A model generated the notes under the pieces. It saw only the letters and a program-made list of their open reading frames with translations, searched no databases and was not told where the DNA came from. This document shows positions 8,664 through 17,207 of a stretch of 64,000 nt of DNA, one piece after another (positions within the stretch are counted from its first letter, which is position 1; the number at the start of each line of letters is the position of its first letter). A program made the position numbers and the translations under genes. Source of the stretch: Chitinophagales bacterium (GTDB lineage Bacteria; Bacteroidota; Bacteroidia; Chitinophagales; Chitinophagaceae); assembly GCA_017303455.1 (NCBI GenBank), contig JAFLBM010000015.1:17439-81438 (forward strand), given 5' to 3'.

Positions 8664-9977
8664 ATGTCATTTACAGTAGCAATAGTAGGTCGCCCCAATG
8701 TCGGGAAAAGTACATTTTTTAACCGTTTGCTGGAACAGCGCAAAGCCATCGTGGATGATGTGAGTGGTGTGACAAGAGACAGGCAGTATGGTGTGGCTGA
8801 CTGGAACGGCAAAATGTTCAACGTTATTGATACAGGTGGTTTTGTGGCCGGCAGTGAAGATATTTTTGAAAAAGAAATAGCCAAGCAGGTATTGATTGCG
8901 GTGGAAGAAGCGGATGCTGTCATTTTTATGGTAGATGCACATACCGGACTTACTAACCTTGATGATGCAATGGCCAGTGTGCTAAGAAGAAGCACAAAGC
9001 CGGTTTTTTTGACAGTCAATAAAGTTGATAATAGCGAACGCCTGCTGGAAGCGAACGAGTTTTACAGCATGGGGTTTGAGCATGTTTTTTTCATTGCAGC
9101 GGCCAGTGGCAGTGGTAGCGGAGAGCTACTGGATGCCATCGCTGCTCTTATCAGCGAAGATGCTTCGGAAGAAACGGCAGAGATGAATGCATTACCCAAG
9201 TTTGCCATTATCGGGCAGCCCAACGTTGGTAAATCCTCTTTACTGAATTCACTGATCGGGCAGGAGCGGACCATTGTCAGCGAAATAGCAGGTACCACAA
9301 GAGATACCATTCATACCCATTATAATCTTTTCCAGAAAGAATTTGTATTGATCGATACCGCTGGTATCCGCCGGAAAGCGAAAGTGCATGAGGATCTTGA
9401 ATTTTATTCCGTGATCCGGGCTATCAAAGCGTTGGATGAAGCAGATGTTTGTTTGCTGGTATTGGATGCTGAAAAAGGAATAGCACAACAGGACCTGAAT
9501 ATTTTCAGCCTGGCAGTTAAGAAAGGGAAAGGGGTAGTAGTATTGGTGAATAAATGGGACCTGGTGAACAAGGAAACCAATACAGCCCGGGATTATGAAG
9601 TGAAACTGAAAGATAAACTGGCCCCTTTTACAGATGTTCCCATTCTCTTTATTTCTGCTAAAGAAAAAACAAGAATCTTCAAAGCTATTGAACTGGCACT
9701 GGATGTATATGAAAGCCGCCAGCGCAGGATACCCACTTCACAATTGAACGAGGTAATGCTGAAAGCTGCGGAGACACACCATGCACCGGTGATCAGGGGA
9801 CACTCGTTAAAGATCAAGTTCGTGACCCAAATACCAACAGCCGTACCATCGTTCGCTTTCTTCTGCAATTTCCCCGACGATGTGAAACAACCGTATAAAA
9901 ATTATCTTGAAAATCAACTACGTAAGAATTTTAATTTTACCGGGGTGCCGGTCAGGCTCTTCTTCCGTAAAAAATAA
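8664..9977 (+). CDS. der: GTPase Der (EngA), double G-domain ribosome assembly factor
   Basis: A 437-residue protein with two consecutive GTPase domains and a C-terminal KH-like domain, the unique Der architecture, acting in 50S assembly. The first domain carries GRPNVGKST (about residues 8-16), DTGG near 56 and NKVD near 118. The second carries GQPNVGKSS near 185, DTAGIRRKAK near 232 and NKWDL near 298. The C-terminal domain ends with VPVRLFFRKK. It probably shares transcription with era. The 64-bp gap holds a degenerate ATGAACCATAAACTAT-type simple repeat. Confidence 0.97.
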   Translation: MSFTVAIVGRPNVGKSTFFNRLLEQRKAIVDDVSGVTRDRQYGVADWNGKMFNVIDTGGFVAGSEDIFEKEIAKQVLIAVEEADAVIFMVDAHTGLTNLDDAMASVLRRSTKPVFLTVNKVDNSERLLEANEFYSMGFEHVFFIAAASGSGSGELLDAIAALISEDASEETAEMNALPKFAIIGQPNVGKSSLLNSLIGQERTIVSEIAGTTRDTIHTHYNLFQKEFVLIDTAGIRRKAKVHEDLEFYSVIRAIKALDEADVCLLVLDAEKGIAQQDLNIFSLAVKKGKGVVVLVNKWDLVNKETNTARDYEVKLKDKLAPFTDVPILFISAKEKTRIFKAIELALDVYESRQRRIPTSQLNEVMLKAAETHHAPVIRGHSLKIKFVTQIPTAVPSFAFFCNFPDDVKQPYKNYLENQLRKNFNFTGVPVRLFFRKK

Positions 9978-10004
9978 AAGATTGATTGATGTCAAGCATT
10001 ACCG

Positions 10005-10038
10005 GCTGAAAGAAAAAGATTTCTATCAGCTTTGATAT
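10005..10038 (+). terminator. possible terminator after der
   Basis: GCTGA-AAGAAA and TTTCT-A-TCAGC form an imperfect hairpin followed by TTTGATATTTG. The stem is weak and AT-rich and overlaps the next promoter, so the call is tentative. Confidence 0.35.
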
Positions 10039-10061
10039 TTGATTTTCGGGTTTTAGTTTTG
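10031..10061 (+). promoter_or_regulatory. promoter of small Ala-rich lipoprotein gene (copy 1)
   Basis: TTTG at 10031-10034, exactly 19 nt, then TAGTTTTG at 10054-10061: a perfect match to both consensus boxes. A short A-rich leader (AAACAAAAAAGTAC) precedes the ATG at 10096, as in highly expressed Bacteroidota genes. Confidence 0.8.
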
Positions 10062-10095
10062 CACATCTTTTTAAAACCTAAAACAAAAAAGTACA

Positions 10096-10296
10096 ATGAA
10101 AAAAGTATTCGCAATCCTGGCTATCGCTACATTCATGGTAGCTTGTAACAACGAAGGAGAAAAAACTGAGACTACTGTTGATAGTGCTGCTATCAAAGCT
10201 GCTGCTGATTCTGCTGCTGCCGCTGCAACTGTAGATACTGCTGCTGCAAAAATTGATTCTGCTGCTACTATGGTAGTTGATTCACTGAAGAAGTAA
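10096..10296 (+). CDS. small Ala-rich lipoprotein, copy 1
   Basis: A 66-residue protein with a lipoprotein signal peptide (lipobox FMVAC, Cys about residue 17) and a mature part of about 50 residues. Its N-terminus is acidic (NNEGEKTETT) and the rest is almost pure Ala/Asp/Ser helix former (DSAAIKAAADSAAAAATVD, then DTAAAKIDSA), ending in DSLKK. A paralogue of 69 residues lies at 36231 and is nearly identical outside the signal peptide. Strong promoter and terminator signals suggest an abundant single-gene transcript. I do not recognise a named family. A lipid-anchored helix ending in Lys-Lys recalls Braun lipoprotein in outline only. Confidence 0.8.
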   Translation: MKKVFAILAIATFMVACNNEGEKTETTVDSAAIKAAADSAAAAATVDTAAAKIDSAATMVVDSLKK

Positions 10297-10333
10297 TCAT
10301 TGTACGCAACAATATAGCTTCTTGCAAGAAGTT

Positions 10334-10364
10334 CCCCTGCCAATACCGGCGGGGGATTTTTTTT
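10334..10364 (+). terminator. Rho-independent terminator of copy-1 lipoprotein
   Basis: CCCCTGCC and GGCGGGGG form an 8-bp stem (one U-G pair) around AATACC, followed by ATTTTTTTT. Confidence 0.88.
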
Positions 10365-10477
10365 GCACAGTACATTCCTTTTTCTGATATTTTTATTAAT
10401 TTAAGCTACCATTAAACCTGTCCATCTCCCCGAAAAGCCTTTCATGTTCCTGCCCTCAGGCCATTAAATCTTATCGC

Positions 10478-12574
10478 ATGAAAGGATACTATCTGCTACC
10501 AGCATTGCTGTCTGTATGCATCTATTCAGAAGCAGCCATTATTACCTGGGATGGTGAAGGAGGTGACGGTCAATGGAACACCGCTTCCAACTGGTCGGGA
10601 AATATTGTTCCTGCAGCCGGGGATGATGTGATCCTGGATAATTCTGTTGTAACCGGGTCATATGTTGTGAATTTACCGGCCGGTGCTGTTACTGTAACGA
10701 TAAACTCACTTATTATTACTGCAACGGGAATAAATACCATCCGGCTGATACTGCCTGTTTCCAATACGATTGTTCCAGGTTTGGATATTACAGGAACCGG
10801 GGATGCTCTTGTATTGAACAATGGTGCGATTTTGCAAAACTCTTCCGGTGCAGCAAGTGGCTTACCCATTAGCGTAAGTAATCTTTCGGGTATTTTCAGG
10901 ATTAACAATGGTGGCTTATATATTCACAACACATTTCGCCAGCATGCGCCATTATTCGATAAGTTGTCTGCAGCTCCCGGTACAGAAGATGGAACAATTG
11001 AATTTGATGTGCCTACCACAACCTCGTATGCTATTTCCCTTACAGGCACTACTGGCAGGACATTTGGGAACTTGATTTTATCAGCAACTGCGTCCGGGGG
11101 AGCCAGAACGTATACCTCTACCGGTTCGAACCCCTGTATCATCAACGGTAATTTTATAATCAATAGCGGTGTTACTTTCTCCGCTGGGTTATCTGCTGAT
11201 TTTATAATTAAGGGAAATTTCAATCAACAGCCGGCATCAGTTTATAATATTCAAAATTCAACAGCCAACAATTTTGTAAAATTTCAAGGAAATATAAACA
11301 GCCAGGGACAGATAACAAAAACAGGTGTTGGCCTTCCGGTACTGGAACTGAATGGAACTGCTAATCAAAATATTAATATATCAGGTACTATCACTAATAG
11401 TGTTGAATTGAAAATCAATAACCCTGCCGGCACCACACTTCATTCAGCCCTGACCCTGCCCTACCGGCTTAATTTAACCAATGGAAAAATCACAACCTCG
11501 CTTACAAATATGCTGACGCTTGCAGATAATGCAGTGACGACCGGCGCTTCTTCACTTAGTTTTGTAGAAGGACCTTTGAGGAAGGTTGGTGATGATAACT
11601 TTACATTCCCTGTTGGTGTGGGAAGTATGTATGCGCCGGTTGCCATTACAAATATTTCCGGTGAAAATACTTCAGATGTATTTACCGCTGAATATAAAAG
11701 GGCTAACCCGCAAACTGTTCGTGGGCCTGTGGTAGAACCCGGAATGGATCATGTAAGTTATGTGGAGTACTGGACGCTTACCCGTGATGCGGGAACAGCT
11801 GTTAAAAGAGTAGCACTTGCAGTGACACCAACCAGTTTTTGTAAATCACTAGCTACTACTTATGTCAGCCGTTGGAATGGTGCTTTATGGACCAGTGAAG
11901 GATCCACCAATGGGGGTGTTACACTGTTTCCGCCCTATGAAACGGGTACGATCACAAGTACAGATGATATTTCATCTTTTGGTGACTTTACATTGATCAC
12001 CGATCAGCCTTTTGCCATCAACCCGCTGCCGGTTACGCTGGTTAGTTTTGATGTGGTAAAACAAAATAATACTGCCCTGCTGCAATGGGAATTAGCAGAA
12101 TGCTGTTCAAAAAATACAAAATTTGAATTACAACGATCTCACGACGGAAGTAACTTTGTTACCTGTAAAATTATTCCTGGTAATGAAACCAGCCGATTTT
12201 ACCAGGCGATGGATACCCGCCTTGATCCCGGCCTTACCTGTTACAGGCTTCGGATTGTTGAAGAAAACGGGAAAATAAGTTTTAGCCGTATTATAACTGT
12301 TATTAATAGTTTACCGGATATGTCGTTGGTAACGGTGATGCCAACTCTTGTTACAGACATCACAACTGTTATGATAACAGCATCCGGCAATCATGATGCT
12401 GTGTTGTTTATTACAGATATGCAGGGAAGGGTGCTGTTAAAAAGGGAATACCGGTTGAGTGCCGGTAATACAACTATTCAGCTTTCAGCGGTTAACCTGG
12501 TAGCAGGTGTTTATCTGATCTATGCAGAATGCAAGGGACAGCGAACCAATTGTATCCGGTTTATTAAACAATAG
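10478..12574 (+). CDS. secreted T9SS cargo protein
   Basis: A 698-residue exported protein with a signal peptide ending near residue 19 (YSEA). The start ITWDGEGGDGQWNTASNWSG is a common opening of large surface proteins in Bacteroidota, followed by a beta-helix-like region rich in LTLNNGAIL/INGNFIINSG strands (about 40-400). A segment near 510-600 (LPVTLVSFDVVKQNNTALLQWE, then FELQRSHDGSNF and CYRLRIVEENG) is the fibronectin-like linker typical before T9SS sorting domains. The last ~80 residues (MPTLVTDITTV, DMQGRVLLKREY, LVAGVYLIYAE) match a type A sorting domain. Cargo function is unknown; surface display or secretion is inferred. Confidence 0.8.
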   Translation: MKGYYLLPALLSVCIYSEAAIITWDGEGGDGQWNTASNWSGNIVPAAGDDVILDNSVVTGSYVVNLPAGAVTVTINSLIITATGINTIRLILPVSNTIVPGLDITGTGDALVLNNGAILQNSSGAASGLPISVSNLSGIFRINNGGLYIHNTFRQHAPLFDKLSAAPGTEDGTIEFDVPTTTSYAISLTGTTGRTFGNLILSATASGGARTYTSTGSNPCIINGNFIINSGVTFSAGLSADFIIKGNFNQQPASVYNIQNSTANNFVKFQGNINSQGQITKTGVGLPVLELNGTANQNINISGTITNSVELKINNPAGTTLHSALTLPYRLNLTNGKITTSLTNMLTLADNAVTTGASSLSFVEGPLRKVGDDNFTFPVGVGSMYAPVAITNISGENTSDVFTAEYKRANPQTVRGPVVEPGMDHVSYVEYWTLTRDAGTAVKRVALAVTPTSFCKSLATTYVSRWNGALWTSEGSTNGGVTLFPPYETGTITSTDDISSFGDFTLITDQPFAINPLPVTLVSFDVVKQNNTALLQWELAECCSKNTKFELQRSHDGSNFVTCKIIPGNETSRFYQAMDTRLDPGLTCYRLRIVEENGKISFSRIITVINSLPDMSLVTVMPTLVTDITTVMITASGNHDAVLFITDMQGRVLLKREYRLSAGNTTIQLSAVNLVAGVYLIYAECKGQRTNCIRFIKQ

Positions 12575-12577
12575 GGA

Positions 12578-12982
12578 TCACTTAGCCTTTTTCTTTGAAA
12601 CCTTTTTTTTGATCATTGGTATTCTTAATTTTTTGGCTTCTTCATTCCAGGCGGCTGCATTAATGATCAGTTCCCGGATGCCCAATAATGTGATATCTTT
12701 TCTGGAAGTGACAGTGACAGTTGCAATGGCAGCTCTTGATTTCAGCTCCAGTTGCGGGAAAGCCTCCAGCAAATCTTTACCGCGGCAAAATGCCACATCT
12801 ATCCCTTCTTTGGTATTGTTGAGGTACATGAACATTCCAAAATAATGATAAAAAGGGATCTTAAAACTCAGCCGTTCTTCAATACCCGGCACATTTTCGA
12901 TGATTATCTCCCGGAGTAGTTCTGCCAGTTCCCGCCTTTCATCCGGCAGGCTTTCTATGTACTCATCCACTTTTTTCATCAC
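12578..12982 (-). CDS. DUF1801 / YdhG-like protein
   Basis: A 134-residue cytoplasmic protein with the DUF1801 pattern: VDEYIESLPDERRELAELLR at the start, the FKIPFYHYFGMFMYLNN core near residues 40-56, VAFCRGKDLLE near 63, and a Lys-rich tail. The molecular function of the family is not established. It ends 3 bp from the convergent T9SS cargo gene and starts 2 bp after the end of the DUF4954 gene, so it is the distal gene of that unit. Confidence 0.8.
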   Translation of the reverse strand: MMKKVDEYIESLPDERRELAELLREIIIENVPGIEERLSFKIPFYHYFGMFMYLNNTKEGIDVAFCRGKDLLEAFPQLELKSRAAIATVTVTSRKDITLLGIRELIINAAAWNEEAKKLRIPMIKKKVSKKKAK

Positions 12983-12984
12983 TA

Positions 12985-15192
12985 TTATAAGCCGAATTGT
13001 TTACTGATCTGCTCTGCCAGGTTTTTAAAGGCAGCTAATTCCTGCTGCTGTTGCGTAATGAAGGAATTATCCTTTAATTTTCCAATGACGGTTTCCATTT
13101 CCTTTTCTGTTTCATATACCATCCTGCGGTAAGGGCTCCTGTAATCTTTAGCTCTTGATTCGTAAATGGCTGTTGTCATCCATTCTTTCGTAGCAACTGC
13201 CTGCTGCAGCAGCGATGCGAATAGTTTTTTACTCAACCTGCCTGGGGCTAACTGAAGAATTTCAAGCATTGAAGCGAAAGCATGCTGTGTTTTTTCTTTA
13301 GCGTATTTCCGGCCCTGCTGTTCATAAAATGCATGCACCTGGTCCCAATCATTGATTTTACCGGTATGTATTGATTTTACCAGATTTTTGAAAGCAGGCA
13401 CGGGTACCATCTGGCCGCCGATATTGACCCATGCCTGGCGAACAGGACTGGCCGGTAAGGATTTCAGCAATTGTTGCAGGGAGGCTATTTTATTACCAGC
13501 CGCAAACGAAATGAGCTGTGTGATGCCGTAATAAATAATAAGCTCTTTAAAAATAGCATGCGCCTCGGCTACTTTGATCAGTTGCACTTTACGATCTGTA
13601 TTTTCAAATCCTTCTGCCAGTATTTCCAATTTGCTGATATCCCCTGGTTTATTCTTTAATAATGCCTCAGCAGTTTTCAGGAGATCTTTGTCCGTAATTT
13701 TTTTCTTATTCTTTAAAGCCCAGGCTTTTGCTGTAGCTACTTTTAGCAGGTGCAGGGCATCAACTATTTCATTGATACTATCCGGTGCCAGGAAATCATA
13801 TTCCAGTTCCTGTATCTTTTCTGTCCGCTTATCCCTGCCGGCGTATTTACCCGCATTACGGGCCAGGGCATACATATTATACATGAACCAATAGGCGGGC
13901 ATAATGACCAGCCGGTCATGGCTTACATCATTACTGACCAGTGAAAAAGGGATAGGTATATTCAGTTCAGCAGGGAAATCTCCTTTGGCGATCAGGGTGA
14001 ACGAGGCAAATTTTGAATTATGTTTCAGGCTGACGCAGAGTCCCGGCCAGAAACCACGGCCAGCTATTAATTCACCATCTGCACCTCTTGAATTATGATT
14101 GGATCCGATAGTAGCACCGGCCGCCATATTACTTTGTCCCATGATCGTGGCAGCACATAGAAAAGAATTATTGTGGTGTTGTTCATGCGCAGGGAAGATC
14201 AGTGAATTCAATACCTCGCAGCAGGAAATGGTGGAATTATCACCGAGGTAAGAGTTGATCAGCCTGGCGCCATATTTTAACTGCGATTGCGAAGCCATGA
14301 TAAAACGAACGGCTTTTACCCCATAGAAAATACGACAGCCAAAACCAACAATACCATTCACTAATTCACATCCTTCACCGATCTGTGACTTGGCTTCCGG
14401 GGAAGAGTTAATCGTAAGGTTTTTCAGTTTGTTGGCACCTTTGATATAAGCATCACTGCCGATCCACACGTCTTTGATGATACGGCTGTTCTTAATCACC
14501 GTTCTGTCACCGATCTTGCCGTAGTAGCCTCTTTGTTTATCAAATTTCTTTTCAGTGAACTCTTTGAATTTCTGCTGTAGTTTTTCATCATCCCTGTATT
14601 TTGCCCAGAGATAAGCATCACCCGGCAACATGCCATTAAAAGGAAGTATACTGCGGCCTGCATTTTCATTACAAACCTCTATCCAGATACGGACAGATTC
14701 TTTTTCACCTTCTCTTAAAATACCGTTACCAAATTTGGCATGGTCCGTAGTTGCGAGTTCATTAACATTTACGATCATTACATCATTGCCGATAATATAA
14801 TGGCTCATGAAATTCACATTATCGATCACCACATTATCGCCAATATCACAACTGATGATTGTACTGTTATACAACCCGACCGGCATCCTGATGTTATTGA
14901 ACTCTAAAAAGTAAGGCTCCAGTTTCCCGATCCGGACCAGGCCATAAAACTTACAGCGTTGTACCAGTTCCGGGTTAAATGCATTGGAGACCTGCACCTT
15001 ATCCCAGTCATCAGAAGTATTGCCGTTTCGTACCAGTACTTCTGTTTCGTATGCAGTGAGTTTGCGGTACTTGATGCCACTGCGGTTCTGGATATTGCGG
15101 AGATAATATTCGTTCTTTCCTTTGGAGATATATTCTTTGGCCACAAAACCGTAACCCAAGTTTCCGATTGGATTTTTTTTGATATGATTCAT
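12985..15192 (-). CDS. DUF4954 family protein with left-handed beta-helix
   Basis: A 735-residue cytoplasmic protein. The middle third (about residues 95-385) is a run of imperfect hexapeptide repeats like those in acyl/nucleotidyl transferases (IGDNVVIDNV, IGNDVMIVNV, IGDRTVIKNSRIIKDVWIGSD, IGEGCELVNG, LGDNSTISCCEVLNS), with the signature GQSNMAAGATIGSNHNSRGADGE near 355-375. The C-terminal half is alpha-helical. This matches DUF4954, a large family with a sugar-nucleotidyltransferase-like beta-helix and no assigned reaction. It lies next to glmS, which makes glucosamine-6-P; this hints at sugar-nucleotide metabolism but is not proof. Confidence 0.8.
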   Translation of the reverse strand: MNHIKKNPIGNLGYGFVAKEYISKGKNEYYLRNIQNRSGIKYRKLTAYETEVLVRNGNTSDDWDKVQVSNAFNPELVQRCKFYGLVRIGKLEPYFLEFNNIRMPVGLYNSTIISCDIGDNVVIDNVNFMSHYIIGNDVMIVNVNELATTDHAKFGNGILREGEKESVRIWIEVCNENAGRSILPFNGMLPGDAYLWAKYRDDEKLQQKFKEFTEKKFDKQRGYYGKIGDRTVIKNSRIIKDVWIGSDAYIKGANKLKNLTINSSPEAKSQIGEGCELVNGIVGFGCRIFYGVKAVRFIMASQSQLKYGARLINSYLGDNSTISCCEVLNSLIFPAHEQHHNNSFLCAATIMGQSNMAAGATIGSNHNSRGADGELIAGRGFWPGLCVSLKHNSKFASFTLIAKGDFPAELNIPIPFSLVSNDVSHDRLVIMPAYWFMYNMYALARNAGKYAGRDKRTEKIQELEYDFLAPDSINEIVDALHLLKVATAKAWALKNKKKITDKDLLKTAEALLKNKPGDISKLEILAEGFENTDRKVQLIKVAEAHAIFKELIIYYGITQLISFAAGNKIASLQQLLKSLPASPVRQAWVNIGGQMVPVPAFKNLVKSIHTGKINDWDQVHAFYEQQGRKYAKEKTQHAFASMLEILQLAPGRLSKKLFASLLQQAVATKEWMTTAIYESRAKDYRSPYRRMVYETEKEMETVIGKLKDNSFITQQQQELAAFKNLAEQISKQFGL

Positions 15193-15251
15193 CGAGTTAG
15201 TTTAGGTTCTGCTACTGAACTTTAAGATAAACAAAGGGCAGGAACATATGA

Positions 15252-17090
15252 CTATTCTACTGTTACTGATTTGGCCAGGTTTCTTGGTTTGTCAACATCA
15301 AGACCTTTTACTACGCCGATATAATAAGCAAGTAATTGCAGGGGAACAACACTCAGCATCGGGGCTACGATCTCATCTGCTTCCGGAACGATCATTACAT
15401 CGTTGGAAAGTCCGGCAGATATTTCATCACCTTCTGTGATAACAGAAACCACCTGGCCTTTCCTTGCTTTGATCTCCTGCATATTACTCACCACTTTTTC
15501 ATGGTAGGTATCTTTGGTAGCGACGAAGACCACCGGCAGATTTTCATCCACCAGGGCAATGGGGCCATGCTTCATTTCAGCAGCAGGGTATCCTTCTGCA
15601 TGTATGTAAGAAATCTCTTTCAGTTTCAAAGCTCCCTCCAGTGCCACGGGAAAATTATAACCACGACCGAGGTAAAGAAAATCCCTGGCATCTTTATATT
15701 TCTCAGCCAGTGCTTTGATCGGTTCGCTGTGTTTTAATGTCCAGGCCAGTTTCTCCGGTATCTGTTCCAGTTCACTGAGCAGGTGCATATACCTGTCATT
15801 GGAAATAGATCCTTTGATATAAGCGATCTTCAGAGCCATCATGGTTAATACCGCTAATTGTGCTGTGAAAGCTTTGGTGGAAGCCACGCCGATCTCAGGG
15901 CCGGCATGGGTATAGGCACCACCATGCGATGCACGGGCAATAGAAGATCCCACCACATTGACGACACCAAGTATAATGGCTCCTTTAGATTTTGCATTTT
16001 CAATGGCAACCAATGTATCGGCTGTTTCACCGCTTTGCGAAATAGCAATGATCACATCTCCTTTGTTGATAACAGGATTGCGATAGCGGAATTCGGAAGC
16101 ATATTCCACTTCCACGTTCACCCGGCAGAGTTCTTCAAAAATATATTCTGCCACCAACCCTGCATGCCAGCTGGTGCCACAGGCTACCATAATAATTCGG
16201 TTGGCACTCACCAGTTGTTCGGCATATTGCTGAATGCCGCTCATGGTGATGGTACCCGCAGCTGCATCTAACCGTCCTCTCAGGCAATCATACACGGTTT
16301 GGGGTTGTTCAAAGATCTCTTTCAGCATGAAATGATCATAACCCCCTTTTTCAATAGCCGCCAGTTCAATATCTAATTTTTGAACATAGGGTGTCAGCTT
16401 CTCATTACCCAGGTTTTTCAGGATCAGTTCATCCGGCCTGATGATGGCGAGTTCATAATCGTTTACATAGACCACTTCTTTGGTATATTCAAGCATGGGA
16501 GATGCATCGGAGCCCAGGAAATGTTCGCCCTTGCCCACACCGATCACCAGTGGGCTTCCTTTTCTTGCTGCAATGATGGTTTCGGGATCATCTGCATCAA
16601 GTAACAGGATCACATAAGCACCTGTCACTCTTTTTAAAGCTACCCGAACAGCTTCTTCCAGGGAACATTCATTGTTTTTTTTGATCTCCTCGATAAAATT
16701 GAGCAGCACTTCTGTATCGGTATCGCTGGTAAATGTATAACCTTTATTGGTCAGCTCTTTTTTAAGCTGTGCATAGTTTTCAATGATACCATTATGGATC
16801 ATGGCCAGCTTGCCGCTGGCGGATTGATGAGGATGAGCATTACGGTCGCTTGGTTCACCATGCGTGGCCCAGCGGGTGTGTCCAATGCCAACATGTGCAT
16901 GAAGATCTTTGCCAACAATATTATCTTCCAGTTCTGCCACACGGCCTTTCTTTTTATATACTTTCAGGCCGCTGCCGTTTTGCAGGGCAACACCTGTACT
17001 GTCATAGCCCCGGTATTCGAGGCGTTTCAGTCCTTTGATAATAATCGGGTAAGCTTCCCTGGGTCCGGTATATCCAACGATTCCACACAT
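15252..17090 (-). CDS. glmS: glutamine--fructose-6-phosphate aminotransferase (isomerizing)
   Basis: Converts fructose-6-P and glutamine to glucosamine-6-P, the entry step to UDP-GlcNAc for peptidoglycan and LPS. The protein is 612 residues, the family length. It has the N-terminal nucleophile Cys2 in MCGIVGYTG, the glutaminase pattern HTRWATHGEPSDRNAHPH (about 75-92) and NGIIENY near 99. Two SIS sugar-isomerase domains follow, with SQSGETADT near 350 and the typical C-terminus DKPRNLAKSVTVE. A TACCTTTG -7 box lies 20 nt upstream of the ATG. No glmS ribozyme-like leader is visible; there is too little room. Confidence 0.97.
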   Translation of the reverse strand: MCGIVGYTGPREAYPIIIKGLKRLEYRGYDSTGVALQNGSGLKVYKKKGRVAELEDNIVGKDLHAHVGIGHTRWATHGEPSDRNAHPHQSASGKLAMIHNGIIENYAQLKKELTNKGYTFTSDTDTEVLLNFIEEIKKNNECSLEEAVRVALKRVTGAYVILLLDADDPETIIAARKGSPLVIGVGKGEHFLGSDASPMLEYTKEVVYVNDYELAIIRPDELILKNLGNEKLTPYVQKLDIELAAIEKGGYDHFMLKEIFEQPQTVYDCLRGRLDAAAGTITMSGIQQYAEQLVSANRIIMVACGTSWHAGLVAEYIFEELCRVNVEVEYASEFRYRNPVINKGDVIIAISQSGETADTLVAIENAKSKGAIILGVVNVVGSSIARASHGGAYTHAGPEIGVASTKAFTAQLAVLTMMALKIAYIKGSISNDRYMHLLSELEQIPEKLAWTLKHSEPIKALAEKYKDARDFLYLGRGYNFPVALEGALKLKEISYIHAEGYPAAEMKHGPIALVDENLPVVFVATKDTYHEKVVSNMQEIKARKGQVVSVITEGDEISAGLSNDVMIVPEADEIVAPMLSVVPLQLLAYYIGVVKGLDVDKPRNLAKSVTVE

Positions 17091-17109
17091 AGGTATAAAT
17101 TTATTGCAG

Positions 17110-17137
17110 CAAAGGTATTGATTTCAAAACATGCAAA
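17110..17137 (-). promoter_or_regulatory. promoter of glmS
   Basis: On the minus strand, TACCTTTG (17117-17110) matches the -7 consensus, and TTTG (17137-17134) lies 16 nt further upstream, slightly closer than usual. The ATG is about 20 nt downstream. Confidence 0.6.
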
Positions 17138-17207
17138 CGTTTGACTGGTTGCATTAATATGGAAGGTAGAAAAAAAAGCGTAAACAATATTGAAAGTGGC
17201 TTTCTCA

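Noticed and set aside
10071..10343. Minus-strand Ala/Ser/Val-rich ORF opposite the small lipoprotein gene
   Set aside because: It is produced by the GCT/GCA-rich codons of the real gene on the plus strand; the same shadow appears opposite copy 2 at 36203-36502.
15193..15251. glmS-type ribozyme or a regulatory RNA near glmS
   Set aside because: This 59-bp gap is downstream of glmS; upstream of glmS the space is short and shows only a promoter.
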